In this document: positions 27,496-36,780 of the stretch, piece after piece
Layout: every line of letters begins with the position of its first letter
How positions within the stretch are numbered: position 1 is the first letter of the stretch
NCBI GenBank assembly: GCA_009787645.1
Contig: WQSZ01000002.1
Location: 1 to 48,715 of the forward strand
DNA: 48,715 bases
Direction: 5' to 3'
DNA from: Candidatus Fibrimonadales bacterium
GTDB taxonomy: Bacteria > Fibrobacterota > Fibrobacteria > Fibrobacterales > Fibrobacteraceae
The notes under the pieces: model-generated
The model's input: the letters and a program-made list of their open reading frames with translations, nothing else
Database searches by the model: none
What the model was told of the DNA's origin: nothing
Position numbers and translations under genes: made by a program

Positions 27496-27774
27496 TTACA
27501 TTTTCAATAAATTTGAATGCGAGCCTGTACGCGAAGCTGTTAAGATAAGCTTATCATTATCTATGCCATATATAAACAGCCAATCGGGCTCTATATGGCA
27601 TTCACGAAACCGAACGTAATTACCTCGCAGCGGATGATCGTGATACTTAGCATCTAAAGTTTCGTGGTTTTGTAATTTTTCAATAACTTCATCAAGTAAT
27701 GATAAATTTTTACCTTGTTTTTTCATCAGCTTTCTGTCTTTTTTGTACTTTTTAGTTGGCCTAAGCTTGAGCAT
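27496..27774 (-). CDS. YafQ/RelE-family toxin
   Basis: LRPTKKYKKDRKLMKKQGKNLSLLDEVI...HPLRGNYVRFRECHIEPDWLFIYGID...LTASRTGSHSNLL. Confidence 0.88.
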   Translation of the reverse strand: MLKLRPTKKYKKDRKLMKKQGKNLSLLDEVIEKLQNHETLDAKYHDHPLRGNYVRFRECHIEPDWLFIYGIDNDKLILTASRTGSHSNLLKM

Positions 27775-28037
27775 TAGTCATCCTCAGAGTCAATATCAGC
27801 ATTCATCTCTTCAACGGTAGAATAAGTTTTAACTTGGATTTTTCCATCCATAATATCCATCGCCTCTTGTAGTGCTTCCAAAGTCTCTTCATTATATTCA
27901 GGTTCATCATATTGAGGGAAAACTATAACCTCAAGCCTTTGTCCAATATATTCTCTAGGAATAGAAGCTATAATCCTGCTATCAGTCGGAATACAGGTAG
28001 TTCGATAAGCTTGTGGATACGTCTGTGTCGCATTCAT
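27774..28037 (-). CDS. Cognate antitoxin of the YafQ-like toxin
   Basis: Directly upstream, coupled; homologous to the protein at 30057-30338. Confidence 0.75.
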   Translation of the reverse strand: MNATQTYPQAYRTTCIPTDSRIIASIPREYIGQRLEVIVFPQYDEPEYNEETLEALQEAMDIMDGKIQVKTYSTVEEMNADIDSEDD

Positions 28038-28064
28038 AAATGCCTCCGATTCAAATATAGAAAT

Positions 28065-29276
28065 TTACCCGGCAAAGTACCCACTCTCCAACCACTCCAC
28101 CAATTCCCGCCGCTCCTTAATAGCCTCCTCAAAACCCACCTTAAAATGCTCAGGAACGAATTTCCCATAAAGATTGGCCGTTGTGCCTATATCAGAATGC
28201 CCCAACTGGTAGCTCACCATCTGCAATGTAGCAGCCTGTGATAGCAGCTTGTTAACCGCAAAAGTATGTCTGAATCTATGGGGATGGATGCCAGGAAAAG
28301 CTTTCGCAAAGCCGTATCGCTTGAGTCCCAGCTTAATATTATTGACTCCGATTTTAAAAACCATGCCACGCTTGAATATTTCCGCAATGGTAGGACAAAC
28401 GGGCAAAGTTCTTGCGGCGGCAGCAGTCTTTCCGCTAATAGGCTTATTGCGGCCAACCGCTTCGCCGTGCAAAACAATTCCATTACCTCTTATGCTTTCC
28501 GGCGTTATATTATCCAGTTCTCCGATGCGGATTCCAGTCAAAAGCAAAAATAAAACAGAATCGTGCAGGTCGCTCCTTTCTCTTCTTAAAAATTCCAAAA
28601 TCCTCTTTTGTAAATCAACGGGCAGCGGCTCAACGACTTTGGTATTAACACCGGCGATGATTTTAACTTCCACATCATCCCAAAGAGTAGCATTATGCAG
28701 CCACCCATTCCGGGCCGCAACTTTAGCCATCCGCTTCAATGTTTGCAAATTATGCTTCATTGTGCTTGCGCTAATTCGCGTTTGCCGGTTGTTGTAATTT
28801 GCCGTGCTTCGCCAGGCTAAAAAATCATAAGCTGTATCCGGTTTCAAATCGGCGGTCGTTTGCAATCCCAAAGCCTTGAAAAAGTCAAGGATAAGAGTCT
28901 TTTCGTGCAGCATAGCTTCACGATGCTTATCGGTTGCTCCTTGAGTCATTTTCTGCTTAAACCAAGCTTCAGCAAGCAGCTCAAGAGAGACTTCCGGCTT
29001 TTCGTCGTTTTCGCCATAGCCGGACAAAGCTATTTTCTCAAGCAGTTCTTTTCTCCCGGAATCGCTGAATGCCAAATATGCCTGCACCGCAGACTTCATT
29101 TCTTCCGCAGTTATCATTCTGCGAGCTTTGGGCGTAAGCACTCCCATGATAGTTTCATGGGCTTTTAGGGCTGATTGCAGGTATTTTGTAGATTTTTTGT
29201 CTAAACAATAATGAATAGGCTTATAGCCAGAAGTGCGGTCCTGTATTTGCCCTATACGAAAAATCATCGTTGCCAT
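28065..29276 (-). CDS. Tyrosine recombinase/phage integrase
   Basis: LTGIRIGELDNITPESI, HPHRFRHTFAVNKLL, LGHSDIGTTANLYGKF. Confidence 0.92.
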   Translation of the reverse strand: MATMIFRIGQIQDRTSGYKPIHYCLDKKSTKYLQSALKAHETIMGVLTPKARRMITAEEMKSAVQAYLAFSDSGRKELLEKIALSGYGENDEKPEVSLELLAEAWFKQKMTQGATDKHREAMLHEKTLILDFFKALGLQTTADLKPDTAYDFLAWRSTANYNNRQTRISASTMKHNLQTLKRMAKVAARNGWLHNATLWDDVEVKIIAGVNTKVVEPLPVDLQKRILEFLRRERSDLHDSVLFLLLTGIRIGELDNITPESIRGNGIVLHGEAVGRNKPISGKTAAAARTLPVCPTIAEIFKRGMVFKIGVNNIKLGLKRYGFAKAFPGIHPHRFRHTFAVNKLLSQAATLQMVSYQLGHSDIGTTANLYGKFVPEHFKVGFEEAIKERRELVEWLESGYFAG

Positions 29277-29323
29277 AAAATTCCATTAACTGTTACTGCC
29301 ATGTTACTGCAAAAAAATAGAAA

Positions 29324-29369
29324 AAAAGTGAAATTTGAGTGACTGAAAACGGCATTATCTTTCACTTTT
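29324..29369. repeat. 10-bp inverted repeat AAAAGTGAAA...TTTCACTTTT upstream of integrase
   Basis: Arms 29324-29333 and 29360-29369; direct repeats TGTTACTGC at 29291 and 29302 lie closer to the gene. Confidence 0.7.
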
Positions 29370-29772
29370 GAAAATTCAGCCATTCCGATAGTTTAGGGGT
29401 TTGTGGCTAAGAGGCTGATAAAATCCGAGCTTGTTAAAAAATCGCCTTAGCATTTCAATTAGCTTTTTGGTTCTCTTTTTCTCCAAATGTTCGTCTAGCG
29501 CATAAAGCAACGCAGCCATTGATAATAACATGACAGCTTCGAACATTTTCAATACCTCTATCCATAATATACATTATTTTTTTGCAAATTAAGCCATTTC
29601 GGAAAAGAAAATTTGGATTAAAACTGAATTGGAAGAGACCTTCCCCCCTAAGGGTGAATTTGAGAAACGAGCTTGCGAAATACTTGCAAAACATTTGACT
29701 GGACTTATGAAACAAATTAAGCAGGAGGTTTTGAAAATGATTATCTTGAAGAATGGAAAGCTTGGAGGGTAT

Positions 29773-30060
29773 TTACTTTTTCAGCAAATTAGAATGTGAA
29801 CCAGTACGCACGGCGGTCAAGATAAGTTCCTTTTCGCTAACTCTATAGATAAGCAGCCAATCAGGCTCTATATGGCATTCACGATGCCCTACATAATTCC
29901 CGTGTAACGGATGGTCGCGATATTTAGGCTCTAATGATTCCTGCTTGCATAATTTATCAACAACTGCATCCAGCAAAGAGACATCTTTACCTTGTCTTAC
30001 CATTAAACTCAAATCTTTTTTATATTTATTGGTTGGTTTAAATTCTAATTCAGGTTTCAA
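29773..30060 (-). CDS. YafQ/RelE-family toxin (second, diverged copy)
   Basis: Clearly similar to the 27496-27774 protein, including HPLHGNYVGHRECHIEPDWLLIYRV and RTGSHSNLLKK. Confidence 0.88.
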   Translation of the reverse strand: MKPELEFKPTNKYKKDLSLMVRQGKDVSLLDAVVDKLCKQESLEPKYRDHPLHGNYVGHRECHIEPDWLLIYRVSEKELILTAVRTGSHSNLLKK

Positions 30061-30338
30061 TTGTTACCCTCGGCAGCAATCTCAGCTTCAATTTCCGCCA
30101 CTAGCTCCCTGTGGTTGCTATAACTTTTCGCTTTAATTTTTCCAGACGCTATATCATCAGCCTCCTGCATCGCCGCTAAAGTCTCCTCATTATAATCAGG
30201 TTCCTCATATTGAGGAAAAACTATAACCTCAAGCTTTTGTCCGATATATTCATTAGGAATAAATGCCTCCTTAAGACTATTGCTGTGAGGAGTGCAAATA
30301 GTCCGAAATGCCTGTTGATATGTCTGTGTCGCATTCAT
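30057..30338 (-). CDS. Cognate antitoxin (second copy)
   Basis: MNATQTYQQAFRTICTP...EYIGQKLEVIVFPQYEEPDYNEETL, similar to 27774-28037. Confidence 0.75.
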   Translation of the reverse strand: MNATQTYQQAFRTICTPHSNSLKEAFIPNEYIGQKLEVIVFPQYEEPDYNEETLAAMQEADDIASGKIKAKSYSNHRELVAEIEAEIAAEGNN

Positions 30339-30364
30339 AAATACCTCTTTACAAAAAATACAAA

Positions 30365-30436
30365 TTTTCCAGCCACTCTACCAATTCCCGCCGCTCCTTA
30401 ATAGCCTCCTATATCGGAATGCCCCAACTGGTAGCT
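30365..30436 (-). pseudogene. Internally deleted remnant of an integrase 3' end
   Basis: CCAATTCCCGCCGCTCCTTAATAGCCTCCT and ATATC(G/A)GAATGCCCCAACTGGTAGCT match two separated parts of the integrase 3' end (about 28100-28132 and 28189-28214). Confidence 0.85.
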
Positions 30437-30443
30437 TGCCGTT

Positions 30444-30452
30444 TTCTATATT
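30444..30452 (+). promoter_or_regulatory. Extended -10-like TTCTATATT, 8 nt before nuoH ATG
   Basis: TTCTATATT-ACCTTCAA-ATG. Confidence 0.6.
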
Positions 30453-30460
30453 ACCTTCAA

Positions 30461-31807
30461 ATGCTGGAATCCTTATTTATTTTTTTCTCGCAAAAACCCA
30501 TAATTGAATGGTGCATAATCATCGCTAAATTCGGGTTTATCTTTGTTCCCGTTATATTTATCCTGTTTATGATAACCCTGGAACGCCGAGGCGCAGCCTT
30601 TATACAAGACAGGCAGGGACCTAACAGGACAGGCATCCCGCTTTTTTCGTTTTTAAGCCACATTCGTCTGTTCGGCATTGTGCAGAACGGCGCAGACGGG
30701 TTGAAACTCTTTACAAAAGAACTCTTTGAACCTAGAGAAGCGCACGGCTTCTGGTTTAAGTTCGCTCCCGCAATTCCGTTTATGGTGGTGTTTTTATCAC
30801 CGGCAGTTATCCCGTGGTTTGGGCCAATGGTCTTTGACTGGAGCGGGCAAGTTGTGCAAATAAGCGGAGCTATTTTGAATTTGGATGTAGGAGTATTATG
30901 GCTTTTTGCATTCGGCTCGCTAAGTATCTATGGCACTGTGCTGGGCTCTTGGGCCTCTAACTCCAAGTATTCGCTTTTGGGCGGCATGCGTGCCGGCGCA
31001 ATGATGATAAGCTACGAAGTCTCTATGGGGCTTTCACTGCTGGGTATGTATTTATTAGTTGGCAGCTTCAATCTGCAAGACATGGTTGCCTGGCAAGAGG
31101 TCAATGGCTGGGGAATTCTGGTTCAGCCGATCGCATTCGTTGTTTTCTTAACTTCCCTTATCGCAGAGACTGGCCGTGCTCCCTTTGATGTCGCAGAAGG
31201 CGAATCCGAGCTTGTTTCCGGTTTTCACACCGAGTTCAGCGGCATGCGCTTTGCCATGTTCTATATGGGCGAGTATGCGCACATAGCCATCAACGCTGCT
31301 TTGCTGGCGACTTTGTTCCTTGGCGGTTACAGCGTTCCTTTTGTGAGCACGGAAATGCTGAGAGAAAATTCAGCTTTGGTTTTAGCTATTGTGTGCGGAG
31401 CGTTTGCTTTTGGCGCACTTGCGTTTTTGCATCTTATGCACCGCTATGCAAAATGGTATAAGAATTCAGAAGCCTCAGATAAAGCTATTCGTTTGAAGGA
31501 ATGGGGTTTGTATAAGGCGGTTGCCTGGCTTGCGGTGCCGGTGCTTATAGCTGTTGGCGTGGCTTCGTTTTTCTTTGCCGGTCTTATAGAGTCGAATTCA
31601 TTTGTTGCGGCGGCTATTGCAGCGGCTGTTCAGATTCTGGTGTTGCTCTTTAAGATGAGCATCTTCTGCTGGCTATGGATTTGGTTCCGCTGGACTTTGC
31701 CTCGTTTCCGCTATGACCATGTTATGCATTTGGGTTGGATTATTCTGCTGAATGTTGCTTTGGTAAATTTGGTTGTTACGGCGTTTTTGGCGAAGTTGCT
31801 GAGGTAA
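30461..31807 (+). CDS. nuoH: NADH-quinone oxidoreductase subunit H
   Basis: ERRGAAFIQDRQGPNRTG, AETGRAPFDVAEGESELVSGFHTEFSGMRFAMFYMGEYA. ATG at 30461 preferred over 30419, which lies in the integrase remnant. Confidence 0.92.
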   Translation: MLESLFIFFSQKPIIEWCIIIAKFGFIFVPVIFILFMITLERRGAAFIQDRQGPNRTGIPLFSFLSHIRLFGIVQNGADGLKLFTKELFEPREAHGFWFKFAPAIPFMVVFLSPAVIPWFGPMVFDWSGQVVQISGAILNLDVGVLWLFAFGSLSIYGTVLGSWASNSKYSLLGGMRAGAMMISYEVSMGLSLLGMYLLVGSFNLQDMVAWQEVNGWGILVQPIAFVVFLTSLIAETGRAPFDVAEGESELVSGFHTEFSGMRFAMFYMGEYAHIAINAALLATLFLGGYSVPFVSTEMLRENSALVLAIVCGAFAFGALAFLHLMHRYAKWYKNSEASDKAIRLKEWGLYKAVAWLAVPVLIAVGVASFFFAGLIESNSFVAAAIAAAVQILVLLFKMSIFCWLWIWFRWTLPRFRYDHVMHLGWIILLNVALVNLVVTAFLAKLLR

Positions 31808-31818
31808 TGGGAAAATAA

Positions 31819-32604
31819 ATGCAGGAAAGGCATAAAAATGATGCTCTATACTTTCAAGAATTGGCACAGGGCATAAATGACTATGTAATCCCTTATATAG
31901 AATCCGTAAAAGCAATTCCGAAAGATTCTGTTGTTATGGAAGTAGGTTGCGGCTTCGGTGGGAATTTGTACCCGTTTTTAGAGAGAGGGCATAAGGTTAT
32001 TGGTATTGATAAAAACGATTATAGCATAGGGTTTGCCAAGGAGTTATTTAAAGACAGCAAGTATATAGACAAGCTTACATTGCTCAACGAGGATTTTTAC
32101 AAAGTTGATCCCGGATCAATACCAAAGGCTAATATAGTTGTTATACGGGATGCGCTGGAACATATAGTTAACAGAGAGATGTTTTTTGAGCGTCTTAAGG
32201 AATTTTTGGCAGATGATGCAATTATATTCAATGCGTTTCCCCCGTGGAGAATGCCGTTCGGCGGACATCAACAGGGTTGCAAGAGCAAGCTGCTTTCCAA
32301 AATGCCATGGTTCCATTTGCTGCCGTGCGTTATTTTTGACACCATACTTAGAGTCTTTGGTGAAGATGAGAAATACATAAAAGGCCTGCGCAGTGAAGTT
32401 CGTGCTACAAAGTTGTCCATATGCAAATACAAACAGTTGCTTAAGAAAGTCGGGTTCAAGATAGAGAAGGAAACCTGGTATCTTATAAATCCCAGTTACA
32501 AAATAAAGTTTGGGTTAAACCCAAGGGTTTTGCCGTGCATCATGAGAATTCCGCATATATGCGATTTTTACACAACTACGCATTACAGCGTTATTTGCCG
32601 GTAA
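31819..32604 (+). CDS. Class I SAM-dependent methyltransferase
   Basis: VVMEVGCGFGGNLYPFLERGHKVIGIDKNDYSI; RDALEHI. Confidence 0.85.
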   Translation: MQERHKNDALYFQELAQGINDYVIPYIESVKAIPKDSVVMEVGCGFGGNLYPFLERGHKVIGIDKNDYSIGFAKELFKDSKYIDKLTLLNEDFYKVDPGSIPKANIVVIRDALEHIVNREMFFERLKEFLADDAIIFNAFPPWRMPFGGHQQGCKSKLLSKMPWFHLLPCVIFDTILRVFGEDEKYIKGLRSEVRATKLSICKYKQLLKKVGFKIEKETWYLINPSYKIKFGLNPRVLPCIMRIPHICDFYTTTHYSVICR

Positions 32605-32646
32605 AATTACTATATTACTATAGAACAATCAAACCGAGGAGTTTTT

Positions 32647-32754
32647 ATGAACAGGTTAGCTACCTATATTGTTATAGCTGCAACAGTCATCGTTTCAGTA
32701 GCAGTTACTCTTTTTATTTTGCACAACAAAAATAAGGCATTGCTTGAGGATTAA
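32647..32754 (+). CDS. Small single-TM protein (35 aa)
   Basis: GAGGAG-N6-ATG: MNRLATYIVIAATVIVSVAVTLFILHNKNKALLED; promoter-like TACTATATT upstream. Not in the ORF track. Confidence 0.5.
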   Translation: MNRLATYIVIAATVIVSVAVTLFILHNKNKALLED

Positions 32755-32760
32755 TAGCTT

Positions 32761-35112
32761 TTGAAACAAAATAATATCCTTTTAATAGCGGCGTTTGCTT
32801 TTCTTGCGTTGCTCTTGTTTGTGTTTAGCGAATTCGCTTTTAATGATTCAAAGCTCATGCTAAATAGCGATCAGCTTAATGGTATAGGTCCCAGATATAT
32901 CAGAGCTAATGATTTTATTTTACCCGAATGGGAAAACATGCGTTTGGGTGGCATCCCTACCATAGACGCTCTGTTTGGAGACATTTATCACCCGCTTACT
33001 ATGATTTACTTTGTGCCTGGGTTAGATCCCGATAGAGCTACAGGGTTTAAGTTTATTTTTACGATTTGGTGTGCGTTTATCGCTGCCTATATTTTAGCCA
33101 GATATTTAACGGGTAAGTGGCAATGGGCGGCATTGCTCGGATTTTTATACGCTTGCAGCCCTCAATACTTCTCATACATATATGGTGGGCACGATGGTAA
33201 AATGATAGTTTTTGCCGCAGCTCCGTTTGCAATGTATGCTTTAATGAGATTGCTGCGCGAGGGCTCCATAAAGCATGGGATTTATTTTGCGCTTTCTGTT
33301 GTTTGGATGGTGCTGTCTCCGCATTTGCAGGTGGTTTATTTCTTTTTATGGGGTGCAGCGCTTTATACATTATTTGAAGTTTTCTCCAATCCGCTTTCCG
33401 CAAAAATAAGATGCATTCGCATGGGGCTTGCAGTGTTGGCTGTATCTATTGGTCTTGCAATTTCCGCTTTCCAGATAATTCCTCCTTATTTATATACAAC
33501 AACGGAATCTATTAGAGGGAGCGCAGAAAAAACAACCGTAGAACATTCAGCAAGCTGGAGCTTGCATGGTGAAGAACTTGCCGCTATGATTTTACCCGGT
33601 TTTCTGGGAACAGATGTAGAAGAAAAGAATACTTATTGGGGGCAAAATTCCTTTAAGCTAAACGCAGACGGAGCAGGAACTCTTTTAACATTTTTGGCTC
33701 TTTGCGGTTGTTTGTTGCGGAGCAACAGAAAACAGGCTTTATTCTGGTTTTGCGGCTGCGTTTTAACTCTTTCTTATGCTGTGGGTTTACACTCGTTTTT
33801 ATTTTCCGTTTGGTATAATATAATACCCGGTGTTAAAAATTTCCGTGCGCCCAGCATGGCTATTTTCTGGATTCCTCTTGCTTGTTTATTTTTAGCAGCT
33901 CCTGTTCTTAAGAACTTTGAAGAAAATAAAGAAGTCTTTAAAAAAGGTACAATTTTATATGGAATATTACTGGTAGGAATTTTATTTTTCCGCTACGCAT
34001 GGGAAACATTGAACGGCATACCGGTAGCGATATTCATAGCCTTGTTCGGAGCGTATTTCATAAAATTGTCTGAACCGCGATTATCGGGATTAAAGAATTT
34101 CCATGATAAGCTGCGTATTGCGCTTTGGATTCTTCCCTTCTTGCTTCTCGCGAGTTTCTTTTTAAATCCTGTTAGCGGGAACTATTTTAAGCCTGTTAAT
34201 TTTGTAAAAGCTAATGATTTGGTTTCGTATTCGTTCACATCTTTTATAGTATGCGCTGCTGTTGTTGGTTCGGTGTTTTCCAAAAAAATATTGATCTTTG
34301 CGGCGGTTGCGGCATTGGACTTGGCTATAGTAAACCTTCCTTACGTTCAAACCGTTCAAAGAGCAGCTTACTACAACCCAAAGCATGCAGTTGTTCATGC
34401 CATTAAGCAGGATAATCCGAACGACCATGAACGTTCCCGTATTTTTTCTTTAACAAGAAATCCGGCGATTAGCGGCAATAATCTGGCTTCTTATGGGCTT
34501 AGAAATGCTCTTGGTTATCATGACAATGAAATAGCTACATACCGAATTTTCAAGGAATCTTTGCAAAATTCGGCCATGCTTGATTTGATGAATGTAGGTT
34601 ATATAGTTTTTGATGGTGAGCAAGGCACGGGAATTCAAAGAAATCCCGGTGATTTGGGCAGAGCGAAGCTGTATTACCAATGGGAAAACGAAAAAGACAT
34701 AATTACAAGATTGAAAGATGGCGAATTTGATTACAGAAATATTTTGTTATTGGAAAATGCAGCCGCCGTTGGGGCGTATGGCAATACACCCCAACAAGGC
34801 GAAGTTAAAATAATCCATGCAAAAGCGGATAAAATCAAGTTTGAAGTTGAAAGCCTCATTCCCGGCAAATTATTCGTTTCCGAAAATTATCATAAATACT
34901 GGAAAGCAAAAGTTAACGGGGAAAATGCGGAAGTCAGCAGAGCATTCAGCACATTCATGGCAATTGATGTGCCGCAGGGAAAATCCGTTGTGGAATTGCG
35001 TTATAAATCAGAGAGCGTAACGCTTTCGCTTTGGATTGGCGCAGTGGGCATGATTTTGCTTTGCGCAATGATTTTCTTTGCCTGGAAAGAGCAACGCAAT
35101 GTTTTACGATAG
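32761..35112 (+). CDS. Large polytopic membrane protein, YfhO-like
   Basis: Many TM segments; YIYGGHDGKMIVFAAAPFAMYALM; soluble C-terminal region. Confidence 0.65.
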   Translation: MKQNNILLIAAFAFLALLLFVFSEFAFNDSKLMLNSDQLNGIGPRYIRANDFILPEWENMRLGGIPTIDALFGDIYHPLTMIYFVPGLDPDRATGFKFIFTIWCAFIAAYILARYLTGKWQWAALLGFLYACSPQYFSYIYGGHDGKMIVFAAAPFAMYALMRLLREGSIKHGIYFALSVVWMVLSPHLQVVYFFLWGAALYTLFEVFSNPLSAKIRCIRMGLAVLAVSIGLAISAFQIIPPYLYTTTESIRGSAEKTTVEHSASWSLHGEELAAMILPGFLGTDVEEKNTYWGQNSFKLNADGAGTLLTFLALCGCLLRSNRKQALFWFCGCVLTLSYAVGLHSFLFSVWYNIIPGVKNFRAPSMAIFWIPLACLFLAAPVLKNFEENKEVFKKGTILYGILLVGILFFRYAWETLNGIPVAIFIALFGAYFIKLSEPRLSGLKNFHDKLRIALWILPFLLLASFFLNPVSGNYFKPVNFVKANDLVSYSFTSFIVCAAVVGSVFSKKILIFAAVAALDLAIVNLPYVQTVQRAAYYNPKHAVVHAIKQDNPNDHERSRIFSLTRNPAISGNNLASYGLRNALGYHDNEIATYRIFKESLQNSAMLDLMNVGYIVFDGEQGTGIQRNPGDLGRAKLYYQWENEKDIITRLKDGEFDYRNILLLENAAAVGAYGNTPQQGEVKIIHAKADKIKFEVESLIPGKLFVSENYHKYWKAKVNGENAEVSRAFSTFMAIDVPQGKSVVELRYKSESVTLSLWIGAVGMILLCAMIFFAWKEQRNVLR

Positions 35113-35770
35113 TTTTTCAAATCGCAAAAGGAACAGGCTTGGAAGTTTTTTGGTTGAAAAAACTTTTGAGGAATTGGCAAAAATTTCCGCCGAATATGCT
35201 CCCGTGAAAATTTTGGAAATAGGCGTTGGAAAAGGCGTCCTTTACGAAAAACTGAAAAAAGAACTTCCACAAATGGAATACACGGGAATAGAAGCCGGTG
35301 ATGCCATGTATGCAGAGGCAAGGAATAAAGGCATAAATGCAATAAAATGTTTTATTCCGCCGTTTCCGCAAGAACTCGAAAAAGGAAGTTTTGACCTGAT
35401 TATAATGAGCCATATTCTGGAACATTTCATAAATTACAGAGAAGTGCTGGAAGTTTTGAATGGGATAAATCCATTGTTAAAGCCACAAGGAAAACTTTTG
35501 ATTTTTTGCCCCTGCGCATTGGATTACGGCATGGATTTTTTTGATGGTGATTATTCACATTCGTATATAACAACGCAGAACAGAGTTGAAGAATTGCTTT
35601 TGGACTCGGGCTTTCAAGTGATACGGCGTGCTTCTTACAGGTCTTGTTTTAAGAGTTTTAAACTGTTTTTTTATGCGCTTTCCAAAATTATAGGTTGGTG
35701 CGCATTTCTAAATACAAGAACCAGAAGCACTTTCAGAAAAAATCTATTGACATTGGCGGAAAAGATATGA
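35099..35770 (+). CDS. SAM-dependent methyltransferase
   Basis: VKILEIGVGKGVLYEKLKKE, YTGIEAGDAMYAEA, DLIIMSHILEHF. Confidence 0.85.
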   Translation: MFYDSFSNRKRNRLGSFLVEKTFEELAKISAEYAPVKILEIGVGKGVLYEKLKKELPQMEYTGIEAGDAMYAEARNKGINAIKCFIPPFPQELEKGSFDLIIMSHILEHFINYREVLEVLNGINPLLKPQGKLLIFCPCALDYGMDFFDGDYSHSYITTQNRVEELLLDSGFQVIRRASYRSCFKSFKLFFYALSKIIGWCAFLNTRTRSTFRKNLLTLAEKI

Positions 35771-36780
35771 AAATAGCCATAGATGCCAGAATGATAAATA
35801 AAAGCGGCATTGGGATCTATATCAAGCATATAATGGAGAATATAGGTTATGATGTTGTTTTGGATAATTCCAATTTTCCGTACAAAAATTACAGCATAAA
35901 AGAGCAATTGTTTTTTCCGTATAGAAAACTGCGCAGGGAAAAAGTAGATGTTCTGCATGTTCCGCATTTGAATATTCCTATTTTTTATAAAGGCAAGCTT
36001 GTAGTAACCATACACGATTTAACGCATTTAAGGTATCCGCAATTTTTACCGAGCAAATTTCATTACTATTATTTCAAGTTCATGCTTGGAATGGCAACAA
36101 AAAAAGCTTCTAAAATCATAACGGTTTCACACAATACAAAAAAAGATATAATAGATTTTTTTAATACGGAACCGGATAAGATTAAAGTTATACATTCCGG
36201 AGTGGGAAAGGAATTTGTGATCAAGCCAAAAGATGAAGTTTCTTATCTGTACAAAAAATATAACATTTTGCCGGAGAAAAAGATTATTCTATACGTTGGC
36301 AACTTGTTGCCTCATAAAAATGTGAATAGTTTGCTAAAGGCATCTCATTTAATAAAAAAAGATCATGTTTTGGTTTTGGTTGGGAAAAGTTTTAAAGAAC
36401 GGACCGCAAAAGTAGAGACTGATAATTATCAGTCTCTACTTTATGTAGGCGAAGCCAGTCGAGATGAGCTTGTTGATCTTTACAATCTTGCGGATTTGTT
36501 TGTGCTGCCTTCGCTTTACGAGGGTTTTGGTTTTCCGGTTTTGGAAAGCTTTGCATGCGGAACGCCCGTAGCCTGTTCCAACACTTCAAGTTTGCCGGAA
36601 GTCGGAGGTAATTTCGCATTTTATTTTGATCCAAAGGATGAGGCGAATATTGCCGATGTGATAAACATGGCTTTTGAGAGCAAGAGTGATCCGATAGCTT
36701 TGAGAGAATATGCGCTAAAATTTTCCTGGGAAAAAACTGCCGGAGAAACGTTAAATGAAATCAATTCCCTGGCAAATTAA
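35767..36780 (+). CDS. GT4-type glycosyltransferase
   Basis: MKIAIDARMINKSGIGIYI; LYVGNLLPHKN; ADLFVLPSLYEGFGFPVLESFACGTPVACSNTSSLPEVGG. Confidence 0.92.
   Translation: MKIAIDARMINKSGIGIYIKHIMENIGYDVVLDNSNFPYKNYSIKEQLFFPYRKLRREKVDVLHVPHLNIPIFYKGKLVVTIHDLTHLRYPQFLPSKFHYYYFKFMLGMATKKASKIITVSHNTKKDIIDFFNTEPDKIKVIHSGVGKEFVIKPKDEVSYLYKKYNILPEKKIILYVGNLLPHKNVNSLLKASHLIKKDHVLVLVGKSFKERTAKVETDNYQSLLYVGEASRDELVDLYNLADLFVLPSLYEGFGFPVLESFACGTPVACSNTSSLPEVGGNFAFYFDPKDEANIADVINMAFESKSDPIALREYALKFSWEKTAGETLNEINSLAN
36409..36442. repeat. 34-bp perfect palindrome inside the glycosyltransferase ORF
   Basis: AAAGTAGAGACTGATAA|TTATCAGTCTCTACTTT, zero-loop. Confidence 0.97.

Noticed and set aside
36392-36634. 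Minus-strand ORF also containing KVETDNYQSLL
   Set aside because: The shared peptide follows from the DNA palindrome; the ORF is antisense to a well-supported glycosyltransferase.
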